Of a DNA stretch of 37,943 nt, positions 7,278 through 15,335 are shown one piece after another. The stretch is taken from the IMG/VR virus record IMGVR_UViG_3300036854_000076, positions 1 to 37,943 of that record. One strand, 5' to 3'. The notes beneath the pieces are model-generated. The model made no database searches, was not told where the DNA came from, and worked only from the letters and a program-made list of their open reading frames with translations. The translations under genes and the position numbers were made by a program. The DNA comes from a virus. The stretch's first letter is position 1. Each line of letters opens with the position of its first letter.

Positions 7278-8525
7278 CTAGCCCTGCCCGAGAAGGGACT
7301 GAATCTTGCCGCCCCCGAGGCTCCCGCCGACCCCGACGAGCCCCTGCGTCGGCGGGCCGACGCCGCCGGCCGCCTCGGAGACGGACGAGCCGACCAGCGC
7401 GTTTCCGGCGGAGCTAGCGAGGCTGCCTCCGCCGAGGCTCCCGGCTGTCCCGGCGGCCGAGCCGACCCCGGCGAGGATGTTCGCCAGCGCCTCCCGGTCC
7501 GCCGCGGCGTCGGCCTGCTTCTGTGCGTTGAGTTTCTCCATCGCCGTCCCCTTCGCGCCCCGCTCCTGGGCCGCTATCTGCCGCTGCGCGAGGCGGGTCC
7601 GCGCGGCCCGGTCGAGCTCGCCAGCGAGGGACGCACGGAAGGTTGACGGGAACGCGAGGTTCCGGAGCCGGCCGGACGTCAGCTCCTGGAGCGCGCCGGC
7701 CCGGTTCTCCGCTAGTCGGGAGAAGCCATCGATCGACTGGCGGTTGTACTGCGCGAACGCCTCGGACCTCTCGCGGTCGAAGTTGGCGAGCGCCTGCGAG
7801 CCGGCCGTACTCGTCTCGTAGTCCGGCCCCATCTGGCGCCGGAGCCTGTCGCGCAGGGTCCGCTCTCGCTCGTCGAAGCTGCTCTTGAGCGTCGGGTCGA
7901 GCGGCTCCTTGCCGGCGAGTGCGTCTGCCAGGTGGAGGTTGAAGGAGTCGAGGGCGGCGCCGAAGGCGTTACCTCCGCTCCCGGTCGGGTCCGCGACGCC
8001 GGCGATCGGCTTGAACCCGACGACCTTCCGCCCGACCGCGCCGCGCTGCTCCAGCTCGCTCTGGAGGCCCGGTATCTCCTTGTTGAGGCGCGTCGCCTCC
8101 CGCCTCAGCTGGCGTAGCTCCTTCGCCCGGCCCTTCTTCCCCGGACCGCGTGCCCCCTGGAGCTCGGCCCGGCGCTGCTGGAGCTGGCTGAGCCGCTCCT
8201 GCTTTCCGGCGAGCGCCTGTGACCGGGTCGCGAAGTCCGGGTCCTCGGGGCGGTCGTACACGGGCTCGAGCCCGAGCGCCCTATACATCTCCGGCTCGAG
8301 CTGCTTCCCCTGCGCGAGGGCGTCGTCGAGGACCGAGCGCTCGGCGTCCATGACGTCCTGTGTCCCCCGGTTGAACAGCCGCTCCCGGAGGCCGGGGGCG
8401 ACGTAGCCGGCGCCGGCGAGACCGCCGGACGCACTGCTGCCCCCCTGCGTCGCCTTGAGGGCGGTCGACGCGACCGTCGCCGCCGCCGCGACGCCGACCG
8501 CTACCGCTGCCGTTACTGCCGCCAT
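7278..8525 (-). CDS. Internal virion protein candidate with coiled coil, 415 aa
   Basis: The N-terminus is an Ala/Val-rich hydrophobic segment (residues 2-25), then a Gly/Ser-rich linker, long charged coiled-coil segments (about residues 85-160) and an Ala/Gln-rich helical region (290-345). The C-terminus is Gly/Ser-rich. Hydrophobic N-terminus plus coiled coil and the location upstream of the transglycosylase-bearing protein match ejection-complex proteins of short-tailed phages. No catalytic residues are seen. Confidence 0.72.
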   Translation of the reverse strand: MAAVTAAVAVGVAAAATVASTALKATQGGSSASGGLAGAGYVAPGLRERLFNRGTQDVMDAERSVLDDALAQGKQLEPEMYRALGLEPVYDRPEDPDFATRSQALAGKQERLSQLQQRRAELQGARGPGKKGRAKELRQLRREATRLNKEIPGLQSELEQRGAVGRKVVGFKPIAGVADPTGSGGNAFGAALDSFNLHLADALAGKEPLDPTLKSSFDERERTLRDRLRRQMGPDYETSTAGSQALANFDRERSEAFAQYNRQSIDGFSRLAENRAGALQELTSGRLRNLAFPSTFRASLAGELDRAARTRLAQRQIAAQERGAKGTAMEKLNAQKQADAAADREALANILAGVGSAAGTAGSLGGGSLASSAGNALVGSSVSEAAGGVGPPTQGLVGVGGSLGGGKIQSLLGQG

Positions 8526-8528
8526 CTG

Positions 8529-9098
8529 CTACTCCTTAGGTGAGAAGAAGGTAATCAAGACGAGCCGGCCGTCCCGCGCCGACGTGCCGAACCCCTGCGG
8601 GGTCGCGGCGTGGAAGACGTCCGTCGGCAGGACGACGAGCCGGTTGAACCTCATCGGCGCGAGGGCGACGACGGCCCACTGCTCGGGCCGGTTCGTGTCC
8701 CGCCGCCACGTTTCGATCTCGGTTGCGGTCCTAGGGTGCTTCCGCATCCCGTTCCTGTGCTCGACGATAGCGGTCCCGCCCCGGGCGCCGGGCAGCGTCA
8801 GGTAGAGGAGCGCGAGGTAGTCGCTGATGATCGCGTCGGTGTGGGCCCAGTGCGGCGCGAGGGTGTCCGCGAGACTGAGCCGAAGGAACGCGAGCTTGAC
8901 GTCGACCGGGCCGCCGACCGCGAAACTGAGGAGCGTCGCGACCTCACCGAGGACGCCAGCCGGGACGTCCGTGCTGATGTTAGGATACAGGACGCCGTCC
9001 GGCCCGACCTCTCCGCCGTACTCGCGGGTCACCGCGTGGTCCCGGAGCGCCCATGGGTCCTCGAGTGCCTGGTCGGCGATGAAGAGGTACGGCTTCAT
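8529..9098 (-). CDS. 2-oxoglutarate/Fe(II)-dependent oxygenase, prolyl-4-hydroxylase-like, 189 aa
   Basis: The double-stranded beta-helix signature is complete: iron ligands H86-x-D88 (HTD) and H163 (VFHAATP), and R178 (DGRLVLITFF) to bind the 2-oxoglutarate carboxylate. Intervening strands (LALLYLTLP, GGTAIVEHR, RFNRLVVLP) fit the fold. The length resembles the small phage and bacterial prolyl-hydroxylase-like family. The ATG at 9098 is chosen because it overlaps the GNAT stop by four bases (ATGA); the frame extends upstream without support. The substrate is unknown. It lies inside the tail/ejection module of the late operon, so it is made when virions assemble. The phage also encodes a collagen-like fibre rich in Y-position prolines. 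Confidence 0.8.
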   Translation of the reverse strand: MKPYLFIADQALEDPWALRDHAVTREYGGEVGPDGVLYPNISTDVPAGVLGEVATLLSFAVGGPVDVKLAFLRLSLADTLAPHWAHTDAIISDYLALLYLTLPGARGGTAIVEHRNGMRKHPRTATEIETWRRDTNRPEQWAVVALAPMRFNRLVVLPTDVFHAATPQGFGTSARDGRLVLITFFSPKE

Positions 9099-9559
9099 CG
9101 GGCCGCCTTGAGGAAGTGCTTTTCTAGCGGGACGAAGCCGCGTCGCGCGAAGGGCCCCTCGAGGTCGGGCATCCCGACTACGAAGTGCGAGAGGAAGACG
9201 CGGGCCGCGCCGCGCTTCCGGGCCCACGCCTCGTAGGCGTCGAGTAGCTCCGCCCCGGTCCGGCCGCCGCGAGCTTCGGGCATCACGTACCACGCGTGCT
9301 CCGTCGCGACCGGGGCGCCGTCGAAGAGGTCCGGCGTCAGGGTCGCGAAGAGGGCGCCCGAGGGCCCGGCGTCGTCGCTCGCGACGAGGATCGTCCCGAT
9401 GCCGGAGGCGAGGAGCGCGCCCCAGGAGCGGAGGAAGTGCGCCGGCCCCTCCGGCCCCGGCCGGAAGAGGTCGGGGTACGGCGCGGCGACCTCCCGGCGG
9501 AAGGCGTAGTAGAACGGCAGCGCCCGCTCGATCGTCTCCGACGTCAGCTCCTCGATCAC
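9095..9559 (-). CDS. GNAT-family N-acetyltransferase, 154 aa
   Basis: The acetyl-CoA-binding motif A is recognisable near residues 92-120 (the pyrophosphate loop ARGGRTG followed by helix AELLDAYEAWARKRGA), after the usual central beta strands. The C-terminal FARRGFVPLEKHFLK matches the terminal GNAT strand pair. Such phage GNATs can acetylate proteins or small molecules; the substrate cannot be told. It overlaps the oxygenase by four bases and the lectin-like gene by four, so the two enzymes and the tail protein are translated together. Finding modification enzymes between tail genes suggests they act on virion proteins or as late host-modifying functions. Confidence 0.8.
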   Translation of the reverse strand: MIEELTSETIERALPFYYAFRREVAAPYPDLFRPGPEGPAHFLRSWGALLASGIGTILVASDDAGPSGALFATLTPDLFDGAPVATEHAWYVMPEARGGRTGAELLDAYEAWARKRGAARVFLSHFVVGMPDLEGPFARRGFVPLEKHFLKAAR

Positions 9560-10305
9560 AGCAGCGTCCCCTTCATCTGCATGATCCGGATACTCCGGGC
9601 CGTGCCCGCGCTGTTGTTAATGGTGTAAGCCTCGAAACCGAGCCCCGTCGCAGACGTCGGCAGGTTCCCGGCGCTCGTGTGCGTCGCGACGAGAGCCCCG
9701 TTGATATAGAACTCTAAGGTGTTGATGTCGGTGAACCGCATACGAAAGACGTAGCGGGTGTCGGCGGTCACGGCGACGCCCGAATCCGTCGTCGTCGCGT
9801 TGTTCGCCGAGTCGGTCGAGACGCACATCCAGTTAGTGTCAGGGACGGCGGTCCGGAACCGGAAGCCGACCATGTCCGCCGTCGAGGTCGTGTTGACAGT
9901 GCCCGAGACGCCCTGGACCGCGACCCAGATGGTGCAGTTAGCGACGTCCGCTGCAGCCGCGCCCGTCTTGACGACCCAGGTCAGGTCGAACAGGAGTTGC
10001 CGCTGGACGGTGTTCTGCGTGAAGCTCGTCCAGCCGGCGACCGCGCTGAGCGTCGTCGCCGACTGATAGTTGACGTAGTGCCCCGTAGTGTCCTGGACCG
10101 CCGTCGTAGCTGCCGAGGTCACGCCGGGGGCGAGCGCGCCGAGGACCGACGTGGAAATTGTCGTCGACAGGCCCTGGAACCCGACCTGTATGTACTTCCG
10201 CGCGTCGGTTTCGATGAAGTAGGCGTTGATCGCGGTCCCCGCACCTCCTGAGGCCGCCGGGTCGTTCAGCTGGAGCTTGTGGTGGAAGAGCGGGCGGCGG
10301 GCCAC
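9556..10305 (-). CDS. Beta-sandwich (lectin/glucanase-like) tail or virion protein, 249 aa
   Basis: The sequence is beta-rich, with Thr/Ala/Ser-rich strands and a C-terminal pattern typical of concanavalin-A-like domains (FRMRFTDINTLEFYINGALV then GLGFEAYTINN). A carbohydrate- or receptor-binding role is likely. The GTG start at 10305 is chosen because it shares one base with the stop of the upstream tail gene (TAGTG), a junction used repeatedly in this genome. Upstream in-frame ATG at 10350 would overlap the neighbour by 46 bases. Confidence 0.65.
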   Translation of the reverse strand: MARRPLFHHKLQLNDPAASGGAGTAINAYFIETDARKYIQVGFQGLSTTISTSVLGALAPGVTSAATTAVQDTTGHYVNYQSATTLSAVAGWTSFTQNTVQRQLLFDLTWVVKTGAAAADVANCTIWVAVQGVSGTVNTTSTADMVGFRFRTAVPDTNWMCVSTDSANNATTTDSGVAVTADTRYVFRMRFTDINTLEFYINGALVATHTSAGNLPTSATGLGFEAYTINNSAGTARSIRIMQMKGTLL

Positions 10306-12737
10306 TACGCGGCTCCCCGGTTCTCGTCCTCGTTCCCGACCTTGAACCACACCATGTGGGAGAGGACCTTGAAGTCCTCGTTGAGGACCGAGTTTGTTAC
10401 CTGGATACTGATCGTGTACCCGTCGCCGACGTTGAGCTTCTGCTTGTGCCTCCGGCGGGTCGCGTCGAAGGTGAGCGTCTGCTTGAGAACGCCGTCGACG
10501 AAGACCTCAACGGTCAGCGTTCCGGCGGAGACCGGCTCCATCAGCATGGCGAGGTGCTCAAAGTGCTTCCGGCGCCAGCGGAGGGACGGGTCGAGGTGCG
10601 AGAAGTCGAGGTGCGGCACCTGGTACTGCCCGGTGTACGGGGCCCCGTTCTTGTTTCGGGCCTCCTGGTCAAGGAGGTAGGCGAAGCTCGTCTCGCCAAG
10701 GATCGGCGTCTCCGGCCCGCCCGCCGGCGAGCGCCGGATCGCGAGCCCGTCCCCGACGTCCCGGCTCGAGTAGCTGAACTTGAGCGGGAGGTCGCGCTCG
10801 ACTCCGGAGAAGTCGAACTTGAGGGTTAGGTCGTTAGAGGCCGAGCCGGCGCTCGGGACGGTGAAGGCCGCGAGCTTCTTCTGCGGGTACCAGACCGAGA
10901 GGACCTGGTTGAGCCGGGCGAGGTTGAGGTTCTCCCGCGTCCACTTGCTGAGCCCGAGGCGCCGGGTCAGGTCCGAGGCGCGGGTCCCGCCGAGCGCGTC
11001 GACGGCAGAGAGGAGGTGAAAGGTCCCGTCCGCCGCCATGAAGATCACGTCGTCGTCGATCGGGAGGGCCGCGTACGGCGATGGGGCGACGCCGACCGCC
11101 TCGCTCTTCGTCCGGATCAGCCAGTTTCCGGTGTTCGTGTCCGTGTCGTCGAGGTAGAAGATGCCGCGCGGGTACTTGAAGGCGAAGAAGACGCCCTGGA
11201 ACGACGCCCCGCACCAGATGCGGTCGCCGACGTCAGACCGGAACCGCATCGACAGCGCGGCGGCCGAGGTGAAGTTCTCGTGGTCGTCAGGGTCCGAGGC
11301 GTAGGCCCGGTGCGGGTCGTTGAGGTTACCCCAGGCGACGAGGCGGTTCTCGTGGATCAGGCCGTTGATCGGCTGCTTGCCCTGATCGGCGGTCGCGGAC
11401 CAGTCCGCGGGCGGCGTCGCGATGTTCGACGTCGTCGTCCCGTCGCCGGAGAGGACCTGGACCGGGTCGACCCCGTTGAAGTAGAACAACTTGCGATTGA
11501 CGGCGGCCGCCTCCTTGCCGCCGGCGACGAACCGGCCGGGCCGGGCGCTAAGCGACAGCCCGCTCTTGAGGGTCACGGCGTCGAGGTCGCCGGTCGTCAG
11601 AGTCAGCGGCTTCTCCTTAAAAAGATTGCCGCCCGTCGTCGCCGTGATGATCCGGTTCCCGACGCGTATCTTGTAGGCCGCGCCAGCGTTCGTTGTGACC
11701 CACGCCGTCGTCGTATCGAGGACTGTCGCCGACGTGATCGTCGCGATGATCCGGGTCTCGTTCGCGACGACGATCCGGTCGCCGGGGGCGTGGGCCGTGA
11801 ACGTCGTCCCCACGCCGTTGACCGTCGTGCTCCCCGCGGTTGTCGAGACCGTCCCCGCTGGGGTTGTCTCGGCGTCCGAGTACCAGTCGAAAAGGCCGAT
11901 GATCGTCGATGCCATCGTGTCGATCCGGTAGTTCAGCGCCACCGGTACGACCTCGATGCGCTCGGTGAAGGACGCGCCCGGGGTGTGCGCCGCCGCCCCG
12001 CCGTTCCCGATCGCCGCGACGAGGAGGTACGGGGCAGCGCCGGGGGCGGAGAGTGGTCCGACGAGCGTCGCGGCGGTCGAGCCGTTAGTCGCGAAGCTTT
12101 GCGTGTGGACGCCGCTGGTGACCCCCGAGAACGCCCCGGCGACGAAGGTTGAGGTTACGTCTCCGGGCGAGCGCGTCAGGCTCACGATATCGCCGGCGTT
12201 GAGCGTCGCCGCTAGGAGAGAGTAAGCGAGCTGCGTGTTCCCGAAGTTGAACCGCTTGTAGGTAAGGCTTACGTCCGCGACGATCGTCCAGGTGTTCCCC
12301 GCGGAGTCGGTCAGAGTCACGATGTGGGAGTTCGGATCGGGCGTGCTCACGTTGACGATCGCCATTACGACGAGGGAGCCCGCCGCCCAGCCACCCGCCG
12401 GCACGACCAGTGTCGAGAACGTAACGCCGCCGCCGAGCATCGTACCGGACGCCGTGGTGCCGACCGTCGCGAGACCGCTACCGGGAAAGGATGCGATGAA
12501 GCCGGCCCACTGCGTTGCCCCCGGGTACGATCCAGATAGCGCGGGGGCGTTCGCTAGGCCGGTCGTATCGTACGCCGCCGCCCCCGGCTCCTTGCGGATG
12601 TGGAGGTCGTCGAGGGCGACCCCAGAGGCCGTCAGCAGCTCGGTCGGCTCCGAGAGGAGGCGGTTCTCGTGGTTCACCATCCCGGCCAGCCCGCCGGGTA
12701 GCTGAGCCGCCGGCGGGAGCTTACGGTCCCAGGACAT
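10305..12737 (-). CDS. Large tail protein, podovirus tail-nozzle / stabilisation-like, 810 aa
   Basis: The C-terminal two thirds (from about residue 370) carry the beta-propeller-like motifs of short-tail nozzle proteins (P22 gp10 / T7 tubular-protein-B type): YFNGVDPVQV, then NGLIHENRLVAWGNLNDPHR and YASDPDDHENF. The first ~360 residues after a short lead look like an added beta-sandwich region, unusual for this family. The gene directly follows a small beta protein and the head-tail adaptor, the order expected for a short tail. Assignment is from motif memory and gene order. Confidence 0.72.
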   Translation of the reverse strand: MSWDRKLPPAAQLPGGLAGMVNHENRLLSEPTELLTASGVALDDLHIRKEPGAAAYDTTGLANAPALSGSYPGATQWAGFIASFPGSGLATVGTTASGTMLGGGVTFSTLVVPAGGWAAGSLVVMAIVNVSTPDPNSHIVTLTDSAGNTWTIVADVSLTYKRFNFGNTQLAYSLLAATLNAGDIVSLTRSPGDVTSTFVAGAFSGVTSGVHTQSFATNGSTAATLVGPLSAPGAAPYLLVAAIGNGGAAAHTPGASFTERIEVVPVALNYRIDTMASTIIGLFDWYSDAETTPAGTVSTTAGSTTVNGVGTTFTAHAPGDRIVVANETRIIATITSATVLDTTTAWVTTNAGAAYKIRVGNRIITATTGGNLFKEKPLTLTTGDLDAVTLKSGLSLSARPGRFVAGGKEAAAVNRKLFYFNGVDPVQVLSGDGTTTSNIATPPADWSATADQGKQPINGLIHENRLVAWGNLNDPHRAYASDPDDHENFTSAAALSMRFRSDVGDRIWCGASFQGVFFAFKYPRGIFYLDDTDTNTGNWLIRTKSEAVGVAPSPYAALPIDDDVIFMAADGTFHLLSAVDALGGTRASDLTRRLGLSKWTRENLNLARLNQVLSVWYPQKKLAAFTVPSAGSASNDLTLKFDFSGVERDLPLKFSYSSRDVGDGLAIRRSPAGGPETPILGETSFAYLLDQEARNKNGAPYTGQYQVPHLDFSHLDPSLRWRRKHFEHLAMLMEPVSAGTLTVEVFVDGVLKQTLTFDATRRRHKQKLNVGDGYTISIQVTNSVLNEDFKVLSHMVWFKVGNEDENRGAA

Positions 12738-12740
12738 CGG

Positions 12741-13088
12741 CTAGATGAAGAGGACCTTAAGCCCGGCGACCGCCGCACCCGCAGTCAGGACGAATGAGGT
12801 GCTTGTCCCTGCCTCCCGGGAGAAGACCGTCGGCGCGTTCGCGTCGAGCGCGATCCCGACGTCGCCGGAAACGCCCTTCAAGATCAGCGTCGCGATGTTA
12901 GTCACCGGAGGGACGATGATAACGAGTGACGCCTTGTCGGGAACGGTGATCGTATTCGCGCCGCTCGCGAGGTTGAAGACCGAGCTGGTCGCGCCGTCCG
13001 TGATCAACCACGAGAGGCTGATCTTGCTCGAGCCCTCCGGCTCCCCGGCGAGCTCGCCGGTCAGGTAGATCGTTCCCGTTACGGCCAT
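12741..13088 (-). CDS. Small beta-structured virion protein, 115 aa
   Basis: A short beta-rich protein with repeated Val/Ile-Thr strands. It shares a recognisable core with the product of 28036-28362: an ASG-x-N-x-I-x-VP segment, then a (V/L)IIVP strand and an LILKG(V/L)(S/T)GD motif at the same relative positions. The two are probable paralogues 15 kb apart in the same operon. It could be a tail or head decoration component. Ribosome site GGAGG lies before the ATG. Confidence 0.65.
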   Translation of the reverse strand: MAVTGTIYLTGELAGEPEGSSKISLSWLITDGATSSVFNLASGANTITVPDKASLVIIVPPVTNIATLILKGVSGDVGIALDANAPTVFSREAGTSTSFVLTAGAAVAGLKVLFI

Positions 13089-13096
13089 CGAACCTC

Positions 13097-14086
13097 CTAG
13101 ATCAGGTACTGCTCGCCGCGCGGCTGGATGCGGCCCTTCCGGTGCGTCTGCCCGATCCGCGTCCGGTGGACCCCGAACGTCGTGCTCCCGCCAGAGAGGG
13201 CTCGCCGGTGCTCCTGGACCATGCGCTGGACCAACTCGCGGTACTCGGAGGCGAGGTTCTCGGCCCTGTCGTCGCTCTTGTCGAAGGCGAGGAGCATCGC
13301 GGCCCCAGAGGCGAGGACGGCCCGGTAGTGCTGGGGAACGACGACCGACCCGCCCAGGACGAGGTCCGGCGGCATGAACACGTAGTCGAACTCCAGGCGA
13401 TAGGACCGCACGTCGTACGAGTTGAGCTGGATGCGCTGGGGCTGGATCAACGCGGCCGCCGTCGGCGGCTCCCGGAAGAAGGTACCGAACGGGAACGAGA
13501 TGTCGTGCTGCTCCCGGGCGCCGACCGGGATCGGGTCCATGTACCGGCTGTGGAGGTAAGGGGCCCCGGCGAAGCGGACGAAGTCGGGCGGGAGGTCGTA
13601 CTCAGGGTTGTAGAGGACATAGCTAGCCGAGCTCTGCGTCGCCTCGGGCCACGGCGCGTCCATCGTCGCCGTCCCGATCGTTTCGGCGACGGACGCGATC
13701 CGGGGAACGGTCGGGAGCTTCGCGACCTCGAGCCGCCACCCCTCGAAGTTACGCGTCGGCGGCGCCGAGAAGACCGCCGTCGTGATCCCCCTGGTGACGT
13801 CGACCGTCCCGGTCTCGATCAGGGCGTCGGTCGTTATCACGCCGCGGGGCTGCTTCCGGGCCCAAAACCAATCGGTCACAGGGAGGTCGACGACGTGCGC
13901 GTAGATGCCGGCGGAGGTCGCGAGGTCGCGGCCGACGGCTACCGAGCCGCCGAGGATAAGCGTCTGCTGGACTCGGTTGAGGTACTCGAGCGCCTTCGCG
14001 TAGAGGTTCGACGCCGACGACGCAGGCTCGCCGGCCCGGAAGAGGGCGTCGAGTCGGAGGTCCTCGACCGTGTTGAGGTTCGCCAC
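13097..14086 (-). CDS. Head-tail adaptor / tail tubular protein A-like, 329 aa
   Basis: The N-terminal helical part (LRLDALFRAGEPASS...) and the long basic C-terminal helix (ENLASEYRELVQRMVQEHRR) flank a beta-containing centre with YNPEYDLPPDFVRF, a layout typical of podoviral adaptor proteins that ring the portal (P22 gp4/T7 gp11 type). Position between capsid and tail-nozzle genes agrees. GTG start directly follows the stop of the small Cys-rich gene. Confidence 0.65.
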   Translation of the reverse strand: MANLNTVEDLRLDALFRAGEPASSASNLYAKALEYLNRVQQTLILGGSVAVGRDLATSAGIYAHVVDLPVTDWFWARKQPRGVITTDALIETGTVDVTRGITTAVFSAPPTRNFEGWRLEVAKLPTVPRIASVAETIGTATMDAPWPEATQSSASYVLYNPEYDLPPDFVRFAGAPYLHSRYMDPIPVGAREQHDISFPFGTFFREPPTAAALIQPQRIQLNSYDVRSYRLEFDYVFMPPDLVLGGSVVVPQHYRAVLASGAAMLLAFDKSDDRAENLASEYRELVQRMVQEHRRALSGGSTTFGVHRTRIGQTHRKGRIQPRGEQYLI

Positions 14087-14266
14087 CTAGTCTCCCGGCG
14101 CCGGGTATCTGCCGCAGTGCTTGCACCGGCCGCAGCCGGGGCAGACGTTCGGGTGCGACGGCGGTGTGAACCATCCGGTGTGGTCGGGCACCGTTGTCGA
14201 GCCCGCGGGGACCATCGTGACCCCGGGGTGCGTGCCGGCGGTCTGAACCTGTAGGAACTCCACCAT
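14087..14266 (-). CDS. Small Cys-knuckle protein, 59 aa
   Basis: ATG at 14266 shares one base with the upstream stop (TAATG), and the TAG stop directly abuts the GTG start of the adaptor gene, so the gene fills the gap exactly. Near the C-terminus four Cys are spaced C-x2-C-x2-C-x2-C (CPGCGRCKHC), suggesting a metal-binding knuckle or redox motif; the N-terminal half is Thr/Pro/Val-rich. No family known. It may be a minor head-tail joining component. Confidence 0.6.
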   Translation of the reverse strand: MVEFLQVQTAGTHPGVTMVPAGSTTVPDHTGWFTPPSHPNVCPGCGRCKHCGRYPAPGD

Positions 14267-14637
14267 TAGGCGTACGCCTCGCGCGCCCGCTTGGCCGCGC
14301 TAGCCCGGGCCGCCCGCTCGCGCGGGTCCGGATCGGTGTCCTGGACGCCGGCGCCGAGCATCGCCTCCGCCATCGAGAGACTCCGCGGCTTCGGCGGGAC
14401 GTACTCGATGTTCAGGTCGGTCTTCTTCGCCTCGGCGATGATGTACGCGGGGACCGTCTTGATATCGAGCTGTCGCCCCTGCTCGTCGACGAACAGGCCC
14501 TTGTTCGTCAACCGGATCGGGGGGTGGTACGCCGGGTTCTCCTGGCGCTCACGGCTGTCCCACCCGTAGATGATCGGGGACGACTCCCACTCGCGGACGA
14601 CGTGAACCTGCTCGGGCTGCTTCTTCGGGCGCGACAT
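14266..14637 (-). CDS. Hypothetical protein of the head module, 123 aa
   Basis: A basic N-terminus precedes a compact region with aromatic residues (YGWDSRERQENPAYHPP) and a segment about an internal helix (VPAYIIAEAKK). The C-terminal 30 residues are Ala/Arg-rich and helical. The region after the ATG is preceded by a GAAGGAG ribosome site at about 14643-14649. Placed between capsid-associated and adaptor genes; a minor head or joining role is inferred from position only. Confidence 0.6.
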   Translation of the reverse strand: MSRPKKQPEQVHVVREWESSPIIYGWDSRERQENPAYHPPIRLTNKGLFVDEQGRQLDIKTVPAYIIAEAKKTDLNIEYVPPKPRSLSMAEAMLGAGVQDTDPDPRERAARASAAKRAREAYA

Positions 14638-14646
14638 CGGCTGTCT

Positions 14647-14686
14647 CCTTCTTCACAGATTCGACCTTCTTCACAGTGCCTGTGAA
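14647..14686. promoter_or_regulatory. Direct repeat plus palindrome ahead of the 14266-14637 gene
   Basis: The 12-mer CCTTCTTCACAG occurs at 14647-14658 and again at 14665-14676. The second copy is also the left arm of a 17-bp inverted repeat, TTCACAG-TGC-CTGTGAA (14670-14686). On the transcribed minus strand the repeats contain GAAGG, one of which serves as ribosome site. The element could be an operator, a processing signal or an RNA hairpin between the capsid and connector messages. Confidence 0.4.
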
Positions 14687-14713
14687 TATAGGCGAAACGG
14701 TGAATTTGAGGCG

Positions 14714-14737
14714 GGGCGGCCCCGCGAGGAGCCGCCC
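14714..14737 (-). terminator. GC-rich hairpin after the 14752-15219 gene
   Basis: GGGCGGC (14714-14720) can pair with GCCGCCC (14731-14737) across a 10-base loop, just downstream of the stop at 14752 on the minus strand. There is no U-tract, so it would be a weak or partial terminator, or an RNA-stability hairpin behind the abundant head messages. Confidence 0.35.
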
Positions 14738-14751
14738 GGTCTCGGGTTGAA

Positions 14752-15219
14752 CTAGACGATCGTCTGGCTGGTGCCGGCGGTCTTCATCGTGCCGGCGAGG
14801 GCGTACTTGATGTAGAGCGTCCCCTGCGCGCCGGCGCCGACGGTGGCGACGGTCGTCAGGTTGAGCTGGCACGCGATGATCCCGTCCGGCTCGCTCGTGA
14901 TCGTGCCCGGTGTCCCCTCGATGGATACGAGGAACTTGTCGAGGAGTCGGTCGAGGAGGACGTCGACCCGTCGCGAGACGAGGTCGCCGGCCAGCGGTGC
15001 GGCGGGGACGGTTAGGGTGTCGAGGTCGACGGTGTTCGGCGAGGTCGCGCCGTCGACGTACTGGAGCTTGACGACCGCGCCGCTCGGGTCGAGGGCCGAG
15101 GCGTAGAGCCCGTACTCGACGATCTGGAGACTCTCACAGACGGGGAGGACGAGCTTGATTCCGGTCGCGTTGAGGTCCGCGGCCGGAGCCGTTACCGACA
15201 ACTGATAGATCAACGACAT
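14752..15219 (-). CDS. Capsid-associated beta protein, decoration/cement candidate, 155 aa
   Basis: Mostly beta strands with alternating hydrophobic residues and one central helical segment with RRVDVLLDRLLDKFLVS. It lies just downstream of the major capsid gene, has a good ribosome site (GGAGAATGAA before the ATG) and is flanked by GC-rich hairpins on both sides, which suggests separate tuning of its dose. This is the typical place of a head decoration or minor capsid protein; sequence alone does not prove it. Confidence 0.55.
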   Translation of the reverse strand: MSLIYQLSVTAPAADLNATGIKLVLPVCESLQIVEYGLYASALDPSGAVVKLQYVDGATSPNTVDLDTLTVPAAPLAGDLVSRRVDVLLDRLLDKFLVSIEGTPGTITSEPDGIIACQLNLTTVATVGAGAQGTLYIKYALAGTMKTAGTSQTIV

Positions 15220-15295
15220 TTCATTCTCCTACCCACGGTTCACATCCTTCTGCGGCTGCGCCGCTCGATTCTCGTGGGCCTCAGAGGGCTAGGGA

Positions 15296-15320
15296 GGCGG
15301 CCACCACCATGGCGGCCGCC
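15296..15320 (-). terminator. Strong GC hairpin behind the major capsid gene
   Basis: GGCGGCC (15296-15302) pairs with GGCCGCC (15314-15320), an uninterrupted 7-bp GC stem with an 11-base loop, 16 bases after the capsid stop. No T-run follows, so it is better seen as an attenuating or stabilising hairpin than a full terminator, since the same operon continues. Confidence 0.45.
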
Positions 15321-15335
15321 CCCCGTCCCGGTTGA

